Shown piece by piece: positions 11,516 to 21,923 of a stretch of DNA of 64,000 nt (its first letter is position 1; every line of letters starts with the position of its first letter). A program made the position numbers and the translations under genes. Under the pieces are notes generated by a model. The model was given only the letters and a program-made list of their open reading frames with translations. It was not told the DNA's origin and made no database searches. This stretch comes from Avena insularis (taxonomy: Eukaryota; Streptophyta; Magnoliopsida; Poales; Poaceae): positions 465,815,650 through 465,879,649 of the forward strand of contig CM042684.1 of NCBI GenBank assembly GCA_023614405.1, in the 5' to 3' direction.

Positions 11516-14500
11516 TGTAACATCCCAGTTTCTGTTTTAGGATGTTATTAGGGTCATGCATCATCCTTGCATCATTTGCATCCTACTTTTGAAAAGTTGG
11601 AACAACAAAATCCTAACACATAAACCCATTTAAAAACCCTATTTAATATTCCCCTAAGTAAGCACCCTTGTTGTAGTAGCATGACCCCTCTAAAAACCTT
11701 GTAAAACATTAAAACTATGGTCCTATATTGACCCCCTTATTTTTACAAAAATTTGGAAACAAGTTTCAACATTTTTGGACTTGTCTTGCAAAAGTTATAT
11801 GAGTTTTATCAAACCAGAATTTGAGAAAAAGATAAAAGAAAAAAAAAGGGCACAGAGGCAGACCTAGCTGGGCCGCAGCGCAGCCCACCACCGTCCGCGC
11901 CGCGCCAGCCCGCCATCGGCCCACTCCGCCACCGCCAAGACCGCCACCGCTGCCCACCCGTCATCGCCTTCCTCCCCACGGAACCCGCGTGCCGCCGTGA
12001 GGAGGTCGGACTCCGACCGGCACGGAAACGAGTCCGTGCCCCCGATGCCAAGGCTCCCGCCTTTTTAAACCCCGCCACTCTCGCGTTCCACCCCCCGCTC
12101 GATTCTTTCCTTGCACGAACCCTAGCCAGCGACGAACTGCATCGCCGCCGTCGGGTCAATCTCGCCGAGACGGTTCGAAGCCTCTCCCTCGCTCCTTCCT
12201 CCCACCAGAGATTCCCCATCCTCCACTGATTCCAGCCGTGTGTTCCTCCCCTCCTCTCTCGCAGGATCTCGCCCGCGATTGCTCGCCGGAGCGCCGCCGG
12301 AGACGAAGGAGATCAGCGGGACGCTGCTGACAGCCGAGGAAGCAAGAGGGGGCGACGAGGACGCGAACGTGACCGCGAGAGCCAGGCGAACCTCTTCGAC
12401 CTCGCCACGGTTCCAGGGACCCGCCGGAGTGCCGCCACCGTCGACCACCAATGCCACCGCCGCCCCGCGCCGCCGTCACGCCCTGTAAGTCGCCGCCGCC
12501 TCTCATGACCGTCGGATCGAAGATGAGCCCGCAGGATTAGATGTAGGCCGAAGGGGTATCTGCGAATAGAGGCTTGCCACGTGGCCACGCGCGTCAGCAC
12601 GCACGCGCCAGCGCCGCGTCACTCCAGCTGGACCAATCAGACGGTGACACCTGGCTAGGTTTTTAAGTGAAATTTAGATCTGTTTGCAGATTGGATTTAA
12701 AACTTGCGAAAATCATGTAAAATCGAATATTTGTCCAAATTTAGCTTGTAATATACCGTTGGATTCCTAATTTTATGTAGAATCCAAATATGTAATAACA
12801 TTGCAGGTTTACAGTAATGTTTTAGTTGTAGATTTTAATCACTAGATTGGAGTGTTTATTCTATAGAAAAATAATTAAAATTTTGTTTTAATTGATTCTT
12901 GTTGCAATGACCTTGTTTCCATAATGCTTACTGGACAAAATTATACAACCTTGCTTAAGATCATTAGATCTAGTTTGGGGCTAATTAGATGGATTGATCT
13001 CCTTATAATCCTAGGATTGTTTTAGTGACTCCATTAAGATCTAAACCCTTGGAAGTAAACCCTAGTGACACCCTTACACTATCACAACACAAACTTGCTA
13101 CCTTGAAAAATTTAAACCAACCTTGCATAAATTACCATGTTGCATGCATGTTTTCCTTTGTGTATGCTTTGAACAAGTTGTGATCAGATCTATGTTTGTG
13201 ATTTGTTAGATTGCTCGGAGTGCGCTAAGGAGTGCTTTTGTGTAGAGTGCTGCTCGGATCAAGGCAAGTTACACCACTTGTTCATAATTTTGTCCCAGTT
13301 TTGATTCTATGCATGTGATCTTCAAAATTCTGTAGTATGCATGTGTAGGATATTCTAGTAGAATTTTTCCTTAGTATTATTTTGCAAGTGCGATGATTTT
13401 GTAGTAAGCCATGAGTAGCTCTATACTTAGGATTTTCCCTCCTAATAGGTTACCCCTGTTTTTGCTAAGTATTGCTTGCTATGCTATATATACAAAGTAC
13501 CGTTGGGGGGTTCGAAAGACAATGAATTTTTCTAAGTATAAAGGCTCTCTTGAGCAAACTTTTCTTCTCAAATCCACTTCAAAATAAAACTAAGTTTTCT
13601 TCTGGGCGGAATGGTTGTCGGGTCAACGAGTGTGATTTTGGTGGAGGACGACCGCCAGGAATCAAAGAAGTCTGCCATGTTTCAGAATTCAGAAGCTTCC
13701 AGTGCAACCACAATACATTATGGGCTCTGTCTTGGCCTAGTACTTAGTGGGAAACCTCACCTGGGTACCAACATTTGGAGGTTCTTGGCACGGTTGGATC
13801 CGGAAGGTAGAGGGGCTACTAAGGGAAAGCCTCGCCATGGTCTTGTCTGTAAAAAGGACTTGATCGTGGATTGTGGGTAAAGTGCACAAACTCTCGAGAG
13901 TATTGCAATCTGATCGATCAGCCGTGTTCACGGTAACAGAACAACAATGAGCGTCTGAAGGATGGAGCCTCTGAAGGGTCTTCCTCTCTCTTTTCTAAAA
14001 CAAAGTTTTGAAACCCCATGGCGTGCGTAATATCGCTAATGGGTGGGAATTTGGGAACTTGGTGTGTAATATCCAAGTGACGCTTGGTGCGTAATATCCA
14101 AGTGTTTGGTTGTTTGGACACTTGGTGCGTAATATCCTCGTGTGCCACTCGACCTTATTTTATCTAAGCAAATGTTTGCAAAGTAGGGCAATCATCTATT
14201 CTTCTCTCTACTTAAGAAAATTAGCTTTGAGCAAATGAACTCTACAGCCTATACCAGCCTTGCATGTAGAGATAGTCTTTTCTCTCCTTGGTGTAATTTG
14301 CCAATACATTCAAAGTATTGACCCAACTTGTTGGCTGCACGTCTTATGTGCAGAATCCGAAGATTGAAAGGTGCGTAGGGATCGCGGGTCTACACTCGAC
14401 AAGCCTGGGCGTTGATGGACTCATTCTGCTTTTACGTTTTCCGCTGTTATTTGAGCTAGCATAATGCTAAGCAATCTTTGTAATAATTTCATACTCTGGA

Positions 14501-14627
14501 TTCTCCGTGTAATAAAGACTTTGTGTTTTACATGATATTTCATCGACTGTGAGTGCTAGCTATTGATCCAGGGACTAGCATGATAATCACAGGGACTTAG
14601 GATCCTTACCGATCCGAGGTCACTACA
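11516..14627 (+). repeat. chromovirus 3' LTR (3112 bp)
   Basis: Same ends as the 5' LTR (TGTAACATCC...GGTCACTACA). It is 50 bp longer, mainly from extra sequence near 12585-12625 and near 12885-12905. Candidate TATA element at 12062-12069, repeat cluster at about 14021-14142, and AATAAA at 14511-14516. Its right end lies 37 bp from the presumed TATA element of the next host gene. Confidence 0.95.
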
Positions 14628-14632
14628 CGCTC
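14628..14632. repeat. target-site duplication, right copy (CGCTC)
   Basis: Exact copy of 2721-2725, directly after the 3' LTR. Confidence 0.93.
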
Positions 14633-14664
14633 CCACCGCCCAACTGTCCCATCGTCTCCCAGTC

Positions 14665-14673
14665 ATTTAAAAG
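14665..14673 (+). promoter_or_regulatory. candidate TATA element of the zf-XS gene
   Basis: ATTTAAAAG lies 129 bp before the ATG at 14802, a normal distance with a short 5' UTR containing AACCCTAGC. The retrotransposon stops 37 bp upstream of it, so the native distal promoter is now 12 kb away at 2720. Confidence 0.4.
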
Positions 14674-14801
14674 ACATCAGCCACACGGTCTCTCCATCGT
14701 CTCCCAGTTATTTCTCCACACTCCATCGTCCCACTGTTCCCTGCACTCTAAAGAACAGAAGAAAACCCTAGCAACAAGTACGAGATTTTTTTCTCACGAA
14801 G

Positions 14802-17206
14802 ATGAAGAGATCAAGACCGGTGGTCGCCAAGGATGACAAGGTCATCATCACCGAGGATGCCAATGCCATCGTCCAGAAGTAAGCAGATAACAAGGTCGAA
14901 GAGGAAGTGGTTGCAGATCCGGTGGCGCTTGCAGATAATAAGGTGCACTACGATTACTACGATGACATCGAGGATGAAGAACCTATGGATCCGTTCGCGT
15001 TCGAGCAAGAACCCAGCGACGGAGAACCGGAGGTAATTAGATCTGAACTGTGAATGGGGTTTTTAGATTTTACTGTTCATATTTTAATTTGTAGGGTTTT
15101 CTGATCTTGTAGAGTTTAATTAATTAGTTTGTTCTCCGCCTAGTAATTCTATGCTCATCTTTTGTTGGTCGTTTTGATCTGCCCCTAGTCATTCCAGTCG
15201 CACATTTTCTAGTTTGATTTGATAGCTAGTACTTCTAGGCGCCTAGTAGTTCTATACATGCTCATATTTTGTTGGTCGTTTTAATTAGTTTGTATGGTTC
15301 AGAGATCTCTTATCTAGGTTGTATTCATGTTGTCCAATGTATAGTTTGATCTGTATGATAAAAGTCAAATATATATATAGTAATCATACGAGCTCCTGAC
15401 TACATTAACAGAAATTTAATGTCCATCTCTGTTATAATTAGGGAAACAAATCATATGTACAGATGCATTCAAATGCAGATAAATGTCTATCTCTATTATA
15501 TTTAGGGAAACAAATTGTTAAATTCCTAATTAACTGAGTATATTTAGGAGAAAACAAATTATTTTCTGTACCATATTCTAGTCATAACTTCTTTTTATTT
15601 TTCCAATTTACTGATAAGATGAGTGGAAATAATTACTCCATCTGTCCTAAAAAAGGATGTCTCGGATTTCTTATTAAAATTTGGATGTATCTTTATATAT
15701 ACTGAAACTTGTATAGATATTCATTCAAATTATTTGAAAGAAAACAGTGTAATTTTAACTTAAGTGGAGTGTATATATTAAATACTGGATCATGCATGTT
15801 TTATCCAATATCTGTTATAGTAAGTTGTGTATTTATATGAACATATGCATTAAAATAATACCGATAAATCTGTGTAGTCCATCTCTGTTATTTGTTTAGG
15901 GAAGCAAATTGTTAAATTCATAATACACTGAGTATATATTTAGGAGAAAACAAATTTCTATTTATACCATGTTCAAACTGAATAAAACTAGCTAGTCATA
16001 ACTTCTTTTTGTTTTACCAATTTACTAATAAGATAAATGGAAAGAATTACTCCATCTGTCCTAAAAAAAGAATGTCTCAGATTTCTTATTAAAATTTGGA
16101 TGTATCTTTATATATACTGAAACTTGTATAGATATTCATTCAAATTATTTGAAAGAAAACAGTATAATTTTAACTTAAGTGGAGTGTATATGTTAAATAC
16201 TGGATCATGCATGTTTTATCCAATCTCTGTTATAGTAAGTTATGTATTTATATGAACATATGCATTAAAATAATGCTGATAAATTAAATTTCTCTGTGTA
16301 GTCCATCTCTGTTATTTTTTTAAGGAAGGAAATTGTTAAATTCATAATACACTAAGTATATATTTAGGAGAAAACAAATTCCTATTTATATCATGTTCAA
16401 ACTGAATAAAACTAGCTAGTCATAACTTCTTTTTGTTTTACCAATTTATTGATAAGATAAATGGAAAGAATTACTCCATCTGTCCTAAAAAAAGGATGTC
16501 TCAGTTTTGTTAAAATTTGAACATATCTTTATATACTAAAACTTGTATAGATTCTTTCAAACTATATTTGGAAGAACAATATAATTTTATATAGCACTTG
16601 TTTTATCATATATGTATGCAAAACAGATATATGTTTGATGGACTAGTTTGTTCAAAAGCTGTACGCACATGCTAAAATTAATCTCTCAACACAGCCCTTT
16701 CCTAGTTTGATCTCATGATCTTGGGAGAGTAATTTTTTTCATTCACTGACTTCTTCTCTCTACTTGCCAATTTGCAGGAACCAGATAGCGATGTCGGTGG
16801 AAGTATGTGTTCCAGGCACGCAAAAACCCGCCACATCCTGAAGCAAATGAGGAATGGGAGGTTCCCCTTCCGCCGAGGTGCAAACAAATACAGGTGCCCC
16901 TTCTGCGCAAGAAGAATTGCGGAAGACCTGAACAACATCGTGCAGCATGCCGGGGGCATTGCCCGTGGAGGATAGCGACGTGCGAATCATACAAAAGCCA
17001 AGCACGCTGCCTTCATGGTTTACCTAAGCAAGTATGCCAACCTCGGTCACATTGCTCGGGGTCAGAATCGCTTGTTCTCGCCGCCTCCTCGCCGCCGCCT
17101 CATGTTGCCTCTCACGCCTCCTATTGCTGTTGCTGCCTCCTTTTTATGTAATGGGTGTACTGTTATATTATATCGTTTGGGCTGTGTAATTATTAAGTAC
17201 TACTAG
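14802..17206 (+). pseudogene. zf-XS (SGS3/FDM-like zinc finger) gene, degenerate
   Basis: Two exons. Exon 1 (14802-15032) begins MKRSRPVVAKDDK, is acidic (YDYYDDIEDEEP) and ends GAG|GTAATT. Exon 2 starts after TTTGCAG at 16778 in the same frame. It encodes KYRCPFCARR...IVQHAGGIAR, the Cys-x2-Cys and Gln-His-Ala pattern of the zf-XS finger found in SGS3/IDN2-type RNA-silencing proteins, then KAKHAAFMVYLSKY, which matches the segment after that finger. Two in-frame stops break it: TAA 14880-14882 after 26 codons and TAG 16973-16975 within the domain. No XS RNA-recognition domain follows, and the frame runs on to 17206. A small grass-specific zf-XS protein seems the likely ancestor; a functional short product is unlikely. 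Confidence 0.65.
15480..16620. repeat. three tandem copies of a roughly 420-bp unit in the zf-XS intron
   Basis: The phrase CTCCATCTGTCCTAAAAAA occurs at 15636, 16050 and 16474 (spacing 414 and 424), each time within the same larger context: CTCTGTTAT, GGAAGCAAATTGTTAAATTC, then ACTGGATCATGCATG. The third copy is 3'-truncated. The CTCC[A/C]TC[T/C]GT start resembles the end of Stowaway-type MITEs, so each unit may contain an old MITE duplicated along with its flank. Confidence 0.8.
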
Positions 17207-17631
17207 TAGTATGTGGTGGTTGTGATTGAACCTATTTAACTAGTACCTCTATATATTGTCTGTACCTTTTAAGTTATTGTTATGATTGTTCCTGGTTGCA
17301 CATATTTCCGACATTTCAAAATATTTTTTTAGTGTGAATCTTTCAGAAACACACACGTGATTGTTCCTGGTTTTGCAATAATATAGAAAATCCATGCTTA
17401 TTGTTCCTCGTTGCACCATGTTTGAAATCAACAAAAGATAAATACACATTACTTTTGCAACCATGATTTTTCCCAGTTTCAACAAGTTTGGTACAACAAG
17501 TTAAATACATCTAATGAATACTGAAAACAACCGACTAGCTAGCTAGCAAACTAAACATCCAACAAACTCATTCCTCTTACTATTTTCTAAAATGTCAAAA
17601 TAACCAAGAGGAGGCAGAATACATCCATAAT
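17207..17631. other. AT-rich spacer between the zf-XS and GRF remnants
   Basis: Probable 3' flanks of the two convergent genes. A word ATTGTTCCT(G/C)G recurs several times between 17285 and 17475, suggesting a decayed short tandem repeat. No gene seen. Confidence 0.5.
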
Positions 17632-18065
17632 TCAATACTTATTTCCACAATTGCCAACAACAAAAAGAAGAACACACCCTAAAGTCACTGCCACACTAAG
17701 CATCATCATGAACCAAACATGCTTGCATTCCATTTCTTTTCTCATTTTCTTCAACCTCAGTTTAGATATCTGTAGATCTGTGTCTCTATCAGCCAGCCTC
17801 AGCTCAATCATCATCTTATCATCTGCCTTCTTACATAGCTGGGCAAGCATCCTCTACATCTATGCTGGCCATGGGTTGTCCATCCACTACAAGTAACAAC
17901 AAACCTCATCTGGACAACCTAAAAAATTTCTACCAATGTCTGCACCATAGGAGGCAACCTTCCTAGCAGGAACATGGTTGCACTGGCATCTCCAACTAGG
18001 ATCTAGCTCCTTCCCACCAATCTCTTGATCTAGGATGGAAATTGGCAGCTCCCCAACGATTCAAA
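17632..18065 (-). pseudogene. GRF-type zinc finger / coiled coil / membrane anchor protein, degenerate
   Basis: Read on the minus strand from about 18065: GELPISILDQEIGGKELD, then a GRF-like zinc finger (RCQCNHVPARKVAS ... GRNFLGCPDE ... CCYL.WMDNPWP). After in-frame stops follows a coiled coil (ELRLADRDTDLQISKLRLKK) and a hydrophobic C-terminal anchor (WFMMMLSVAVTLGCVLLFVV). This order of GRF finger, coiled coil and one C-terminal membrane helix is common in a large grass gene family of unknown role. Stops interrupt the finger-to-coil junction (TAG and TAG after PWPA and before RMLAQL, plus one after CCYL) and one lies upstream, so no full product is possible. The last 72 codons (17632-17850) remain open. 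Confidence 0.7.
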
Positions 18066-18194
18066 CCCAACTCTGCAGAACAAGTCATTGAAACCGTTAA
18101 ATTCCTCTAACTTCTAGAACCCTAGGTAGAACAGATTCATGGACGAAGCAAGACCTAATTTACCTGGTCCACAACGTCGCCATATCCTGCCGGC

Positions 18195-18680
18195 TTGCGC
18201 ATCCCCATGGTAGCCAAGATGTGGCAGCGACGGCGGTGGAGATGTGACGGCAGTGACAGCGACTGTGCGGTGCGGTGCGGTGTGGTCGGGGCAACGACTC
18301 GTTATGGGGCCACTCGTCAGCTCCAGCGTGGGCCCCACCTGTCGTTGGGTATTACGGTCCCTTCCACCCTCGCCCAAATCCACTCACCTCCCAGCGCTGG
18401 GAAAACCCTCTCCGGTGATGGCCGAATCCCCTCCTCGACCCTCCCCGGCGATGAACAAATACCGTCCCCTCCCCTCCCCGGTGACGGACAAATTCCCTCC
18501 CCTCTCGTACCCTCCATGGAGACGACAAAATCCCCTCCCCTCCCGTCCCCTACGACGGCCAAATCACCTCCCCTCCCCTTCTCGGCAATGACCAACCACC
18601 CTCCCCTCCCCGGCGACGATGGCTACAATGTAAGTGCTCCTCGGCCTACTTCCCTTCACCGCGTCACCTCCTCGTTCTAG
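18195..18680 (+). other. GC-rich proline-coding low-complexity block
   Basis: A 161-codon frame dominated by imperfect repeats of a CTCCCCGGCGATG.CCAAATCCCCT-like unit, giving PPLPGD/IPSPPLP motifs. The compositional jump and an ATGG.GACGAC context could mark a first exon or 5' leader of the B3 gene 1 kb downstream, but there is no conserved motif, and the repeat unit alone explains the open frame. Treated as low complexity rather than as a gene. Confidence 0.4.
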
Positions 18681-18810
18681 GTTCACCGCGTCAATGCTCC
18701 ATCTAGGTCACCGGCGATGGATCTTGGCGTCAGTGTCACCGCCTCATTCTAGGGCAGAGCGGCGGCGTTGCTATCTATGTCACTGGATGATCTTGAAGTA
18801 GTCGCCAAAT

Positions 18811-19430
18811 TAATGCCCCGAATTGTTGTTTTTCATAGCTATATGTTAGTGCTGATGGATAATCTTAGGATATTAATTGTTTACAACTGGCCAATGACTA
18901 ATATGTGGCACTTAGCTTGTTGATGGGATGATCTCCATCTACTTAGTGTCTTTGTACAACCACTATGGCTCTACATCTCCTTAGTAGATATAGATTCATC
19001 TCATTGACTTGTGTATGCTATCTTACTATGGAGCCCACATTATATATTGATGTAGGTCATTGTATTCTCTTCACATGCATTTGACCAATGATTAAATGGT
19101 GGCACTATCTCTGTCCATGGGATAATGTGCATATAGCATGTGTTCTATACAAACACATTTTTTGTGCATGCTTCTTACTATATGTTCGATTATCTCATTG
19201 ATTTATGTGTGTTTTGTTAGTATGAGGCCCAAATTGATGTTTTTCATAGCTATGTTAGTGCTAAGGGATAATCTTGTGATTTTCACTGTTTACAACTGGT
19301 CAATGATGAAAATGTGGCACTTTGACTATTGATGGGATGATAGGCATCTACTTACTATCTTTGCATGGCCACTATGGTTGTACATGCTCATTGGTATATA
19401 CAGATTCATCTCATTGGACGATGCTTGTAG
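18811..19430. repeat. diverged tandem repeat, about 200-bp unit, three copies
   Basis: Copies begin near 18811, 19030 and 19221. The first and third are clearly alike (TTTTTCATAGCTAT...GTTAGTGCT, then TTTACAACTGG.CAATGA, GATGGGATGAT, CATCTACTTA, TTCATCTCATTG); the middle one is more diverged. Their position between the proline block and the acidic exon fits an intron of the B3 gene. Confidence 0.6.
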
Positions 19431-19728
19431 TTGTGACCAAACCATATGCTTTTAAATTTGATTTTTGTAGTTCACTAATTATTATTTGATTCTTCTAGTT
19501 AGCAAGTCTCCAAATGGCTATACTGTCAAGGGAAGAATGAGAAAGAGGCGCCTGTAGAAACTGTGAATACTGCAAAATGGAAGGGCTAATGCAAAAGGAG
19601 CCTACTATACAGCATAGCATTGAAATGCAGGTTTTAAAATTGTTGCTACTGACTCTAAGATAGTATTTAAACCTACTATACAATAGAAAAACAAAACATT
19701 AATTCTAATTACTACAATGTCCATTTAG

Positions 19729-21028
19729 GTTTCTAAAACCAACGCTAGCTTAATTGATGTCACATCCGATGATGATGATGATGATGATTATGATGTGAAG
19801 CAACCTATAGTCAAGAGACCTAAGAAAGCGAGGTTCACAGAATCTGATGATGATGTGAAGCAACTAGTCAAGAGACCTAAGAAAGCGAGGTTCAGAGCAC
19901 CTGATGATGTGGTTGTTAGAATTGCCAAAGCTAAGAGAACTAGGATCCCAACTTAGGTGTTTAAATTATAATACGTTTAATGTATATATACAGTCTATTT
20001 CTTTTGGGAATTTAGTTCCATATATCATTTAGACATTCATCATTTATTTCCTAACATGATCTGGTGTCATGTCTAGTATGCAAGAGCAATTGCGAATCCA
20101 GGTTGTCATCGGGCATGTCCTTTTGTATCTACTTGTCAGAGTCAGAGGGGTTCCAGAACTCAGTGGTAAGTGGTAACAAGCAATTTTCTTTCAAACTACA
20201 CTGTAAGTCTGTAACCGCTTTTTTAATGTCTGATTCTTTTGTTTTTGGTGCATAGACTGTGCCATGCAATTCAAGGTTCATGTTCAATCTAGCCACAGCT
20301 GAACGTGAGAGTGTGCCCTTCAAGGTGCTTGGGCGCACCTACAAGATTGACCTCGAGAAAAGAAAGAACATGACTATCATGGGAGGTGAAGGATGGAAGC
20401 AATTCATTACATAGAACGATCTTACCGGGGAAGAAATGTTATGTTTTTCTTTGACAGGACTCGTGCCGAGGATAACTGTTCTCTATATCTGTGGTCTTGG
20501 TGGTGAGGAAGACGTATATGAATCTACGGTTGTCGCCCAAAGATGCCACCTTACCGATGATGAGAAGGAACACCTCATAGCTACCCTACCGCCAATCAAC
20601 ACCTTCATCGGGGTTCCATTCGTGACCCGTTTGACAAGGACAAATCTTGTCCAACATAAGATGGTATGGCAACTACCTTTTGTTTGTTCCTTGAATGGCT
20701 CCATATATAACTTGTGGTGGTCGTCGTCTGACATGATTACTTCTTCTTTTTAATCCACGGCGCGACATTGCAGAGATTACCTACGAAAGTGGTTTCCTCC
20801 ATGGGCATCCCTGATGATGGCATGGCTGGAGTACAGCTAGGAGATTTTGACATCACCCCAATTGCATACAAGACTGATCCAGATGGTCGTGTCGTCTTCA
20901 GCAATCAGGGGTGGAAGAAATTCCACGAGAGTGAAGATGATCTAAAGGTTGGACAAGCCGTGCTAATCACTAGCAGGAAGACCACAGAAGAGATGTTGGA
21001 TGTGAAGTTTGTGTTCGAGACCATCTAG
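19729..21028 (+). pseudogene. B3-domain protein gene, two B3-like domains, one in-frame stop
   Basis: Likely exons: about 19729-19955, acidic poly-Asp plus two copies of VKRPKKARF, a nuclear-signal-like basic motif, ending with an in-frame TAG; a short exon ending 20165 (CAGTG|GTAAGT); 20256-20663 (after GCATAG, ending ATG|GTATGG); and 20774-21028 (after TTGCAG, stop TAG). Exons 3 and 4 join in phase. The first B3-like domain shows PFKVLGRTYKIDLEK...GGEGWKQFI; the second shows FDITPIAYKTDPDGRVVFS.QGWKKF and VGQAVLITSR. B3 domains are plant DNA-binding folds. Exon 3 has TAG 20412-20414 directly after GWKQFIT, in the core of the first domain, so the gene is probably dead although its splice sites look good. 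The 5' end is uncertain. Confidence 0.7.
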
Positions 21029-21639
21029 AATGTAGTTGTGGTTGGGAACTGTTAAGCTTAACTAGTACGACGTAGTCTGCAATAGTTAATTAGTCGTTTG
21101 AAACCTAGTGTATATATATAATATATTTGCCTGTTTAGTCTACTCTTGGAAGATTTTGCCGGGTATGGTTATGATTGTGTGAACTGGAAGCTACTACAAA
21201 GAATTATATGGATGCTACTAGTACAAAAAAAATCTGAAAGATTTCCTGTCCACATGCATTCCAGCCGTTTGCGCTGCTCGCGAGGGTCCCTCGTTGCGAG
21301 TTCGAGAGATTTGTCCATGATGAGACTCTGATCTTCGTTAGATTTTTTGAATCAGTAATTACAACAACTTGAGTACTATGATTGTAAAAGTTGAAAGATA
21401 ATACTTGCACATAATTCTGAAAGCTAACACAGAGAATTCTGAAAGAAGCTACTAAAAATAAATACTTTGAATTCTGAAAGTACTAAAATTAAATACATTA
21501 CAATTTTGTCTGAAAGGTAATACGCATACTGCTGATCGAAATAATATAAATACAGTACAAATTTCTACTTCGAAAAATAGACCTGAAAATGCTAGCAAAT
21601 AACCTAGGATGAATATAGGATTCATTCTCCCCTATATTT
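21029..21639. other. spacer between the convergent B3 and DUF295 remnants
   Basis: Contains a TA-dinucleotide run near 21110 and a recurring GAATTCTGAAAG(AAG)CTA/TACTAAAA word around 21410-21490. No coding signal found. Confidence 0.5.
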
Positions 21640-21923
21640 TTAGTCGTCATCGGCTCCCGCGTGCTGCAACACATGTTCAGAGAACTCTCTCCGTCTACAA
21701 TGTGCTGCCAGTATCTCGTCCAGAGGGTAAGGACTTGGTGTATGTTCCAGACTTAAGCCATACATCATTGTTGATTCCTATTCCCAAGCTTGAACCTCAT
21801 GATCGTACAGTTTGATATAATTACTGTAGTATATGAAACCGGGTTTGACTGTGGGGTGTAACTTGGTGTCAATGGAGATAGACCGATGGTAATCAACGAA
21901 GAGGGCATGACTTCCAATGTCAC
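21640..21923 (-). pseudogene. DUF295 gene, 3' part (C-terminus)
   Basis: Minus-strand translation from 21923 gives VTDIGSHALFVDYHRSISID, then KPGFIYYSNY and HEVQAWE. It continues directly the protein that breaks off at 37735, where the frame ends RSIEAIGD. The pattern IGS.ALFV.Y..S.S followed by P..IYYS is characteristic of the DUF295 domain of plant F-box-related proteins. A TAG at 21778-21780 stops the frame, and similarity-like codons continue in frame to TAA 21640-21642. Two lesions are therefore visible: this nonsense codon and the 15.8-kb gypsy insertion. Confidence 0.75.
21919..21923. repeat. target-site duplication, left copy (GTCAC)
   Basis: GTCAC directly before TGATGACCC; identical to 37735-37739. 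It also represents duplicated DUF295 coding bases. Confidence 0.92.

Larger units (their letters stand above)
2726..14627 (+). mobile_element. Ty3/gypsy chromovirus (Tekay-type), full length, 11.9 kb
   Basis: Complete LTR retrotransposon: 5' LTR 2726-5787, iMet-type primer site, an additional ORF, gag-protease-RT-RNase H-integrase-chromodomain, polypurine tract, 3' LTR 11516-14627, with exact CGCTC duplications outside. Integrase after RNase H makes it Ty3/gypsy; the C-terminal chromodomain makes it a chromovirus, and the domain set plus very long LTRs suit the Tekay/Del clade. The two LTRs look near-identical by eye apart from small indels and a few substitutions, so the insertion looks fairly recent. 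It is no longer autonomous as read: one stop in the extra ORF, two single-base frameshifts and one stop in pol, and an altered protease motif. Confidence 0.95.

Noticed and set aside
17651..17896. Plus-strand 81-codon hydrophobic ORF
   Set aside because: It is the antisense shadow of the GRF-protein coiled coil and membrane anchor.
18195..18680. A 161-codon proline-rich protein gene
   Set aside because: The frame is built from an imperfect short DNA repeat and has no motif or splice context that links it securely to the B3 gene.
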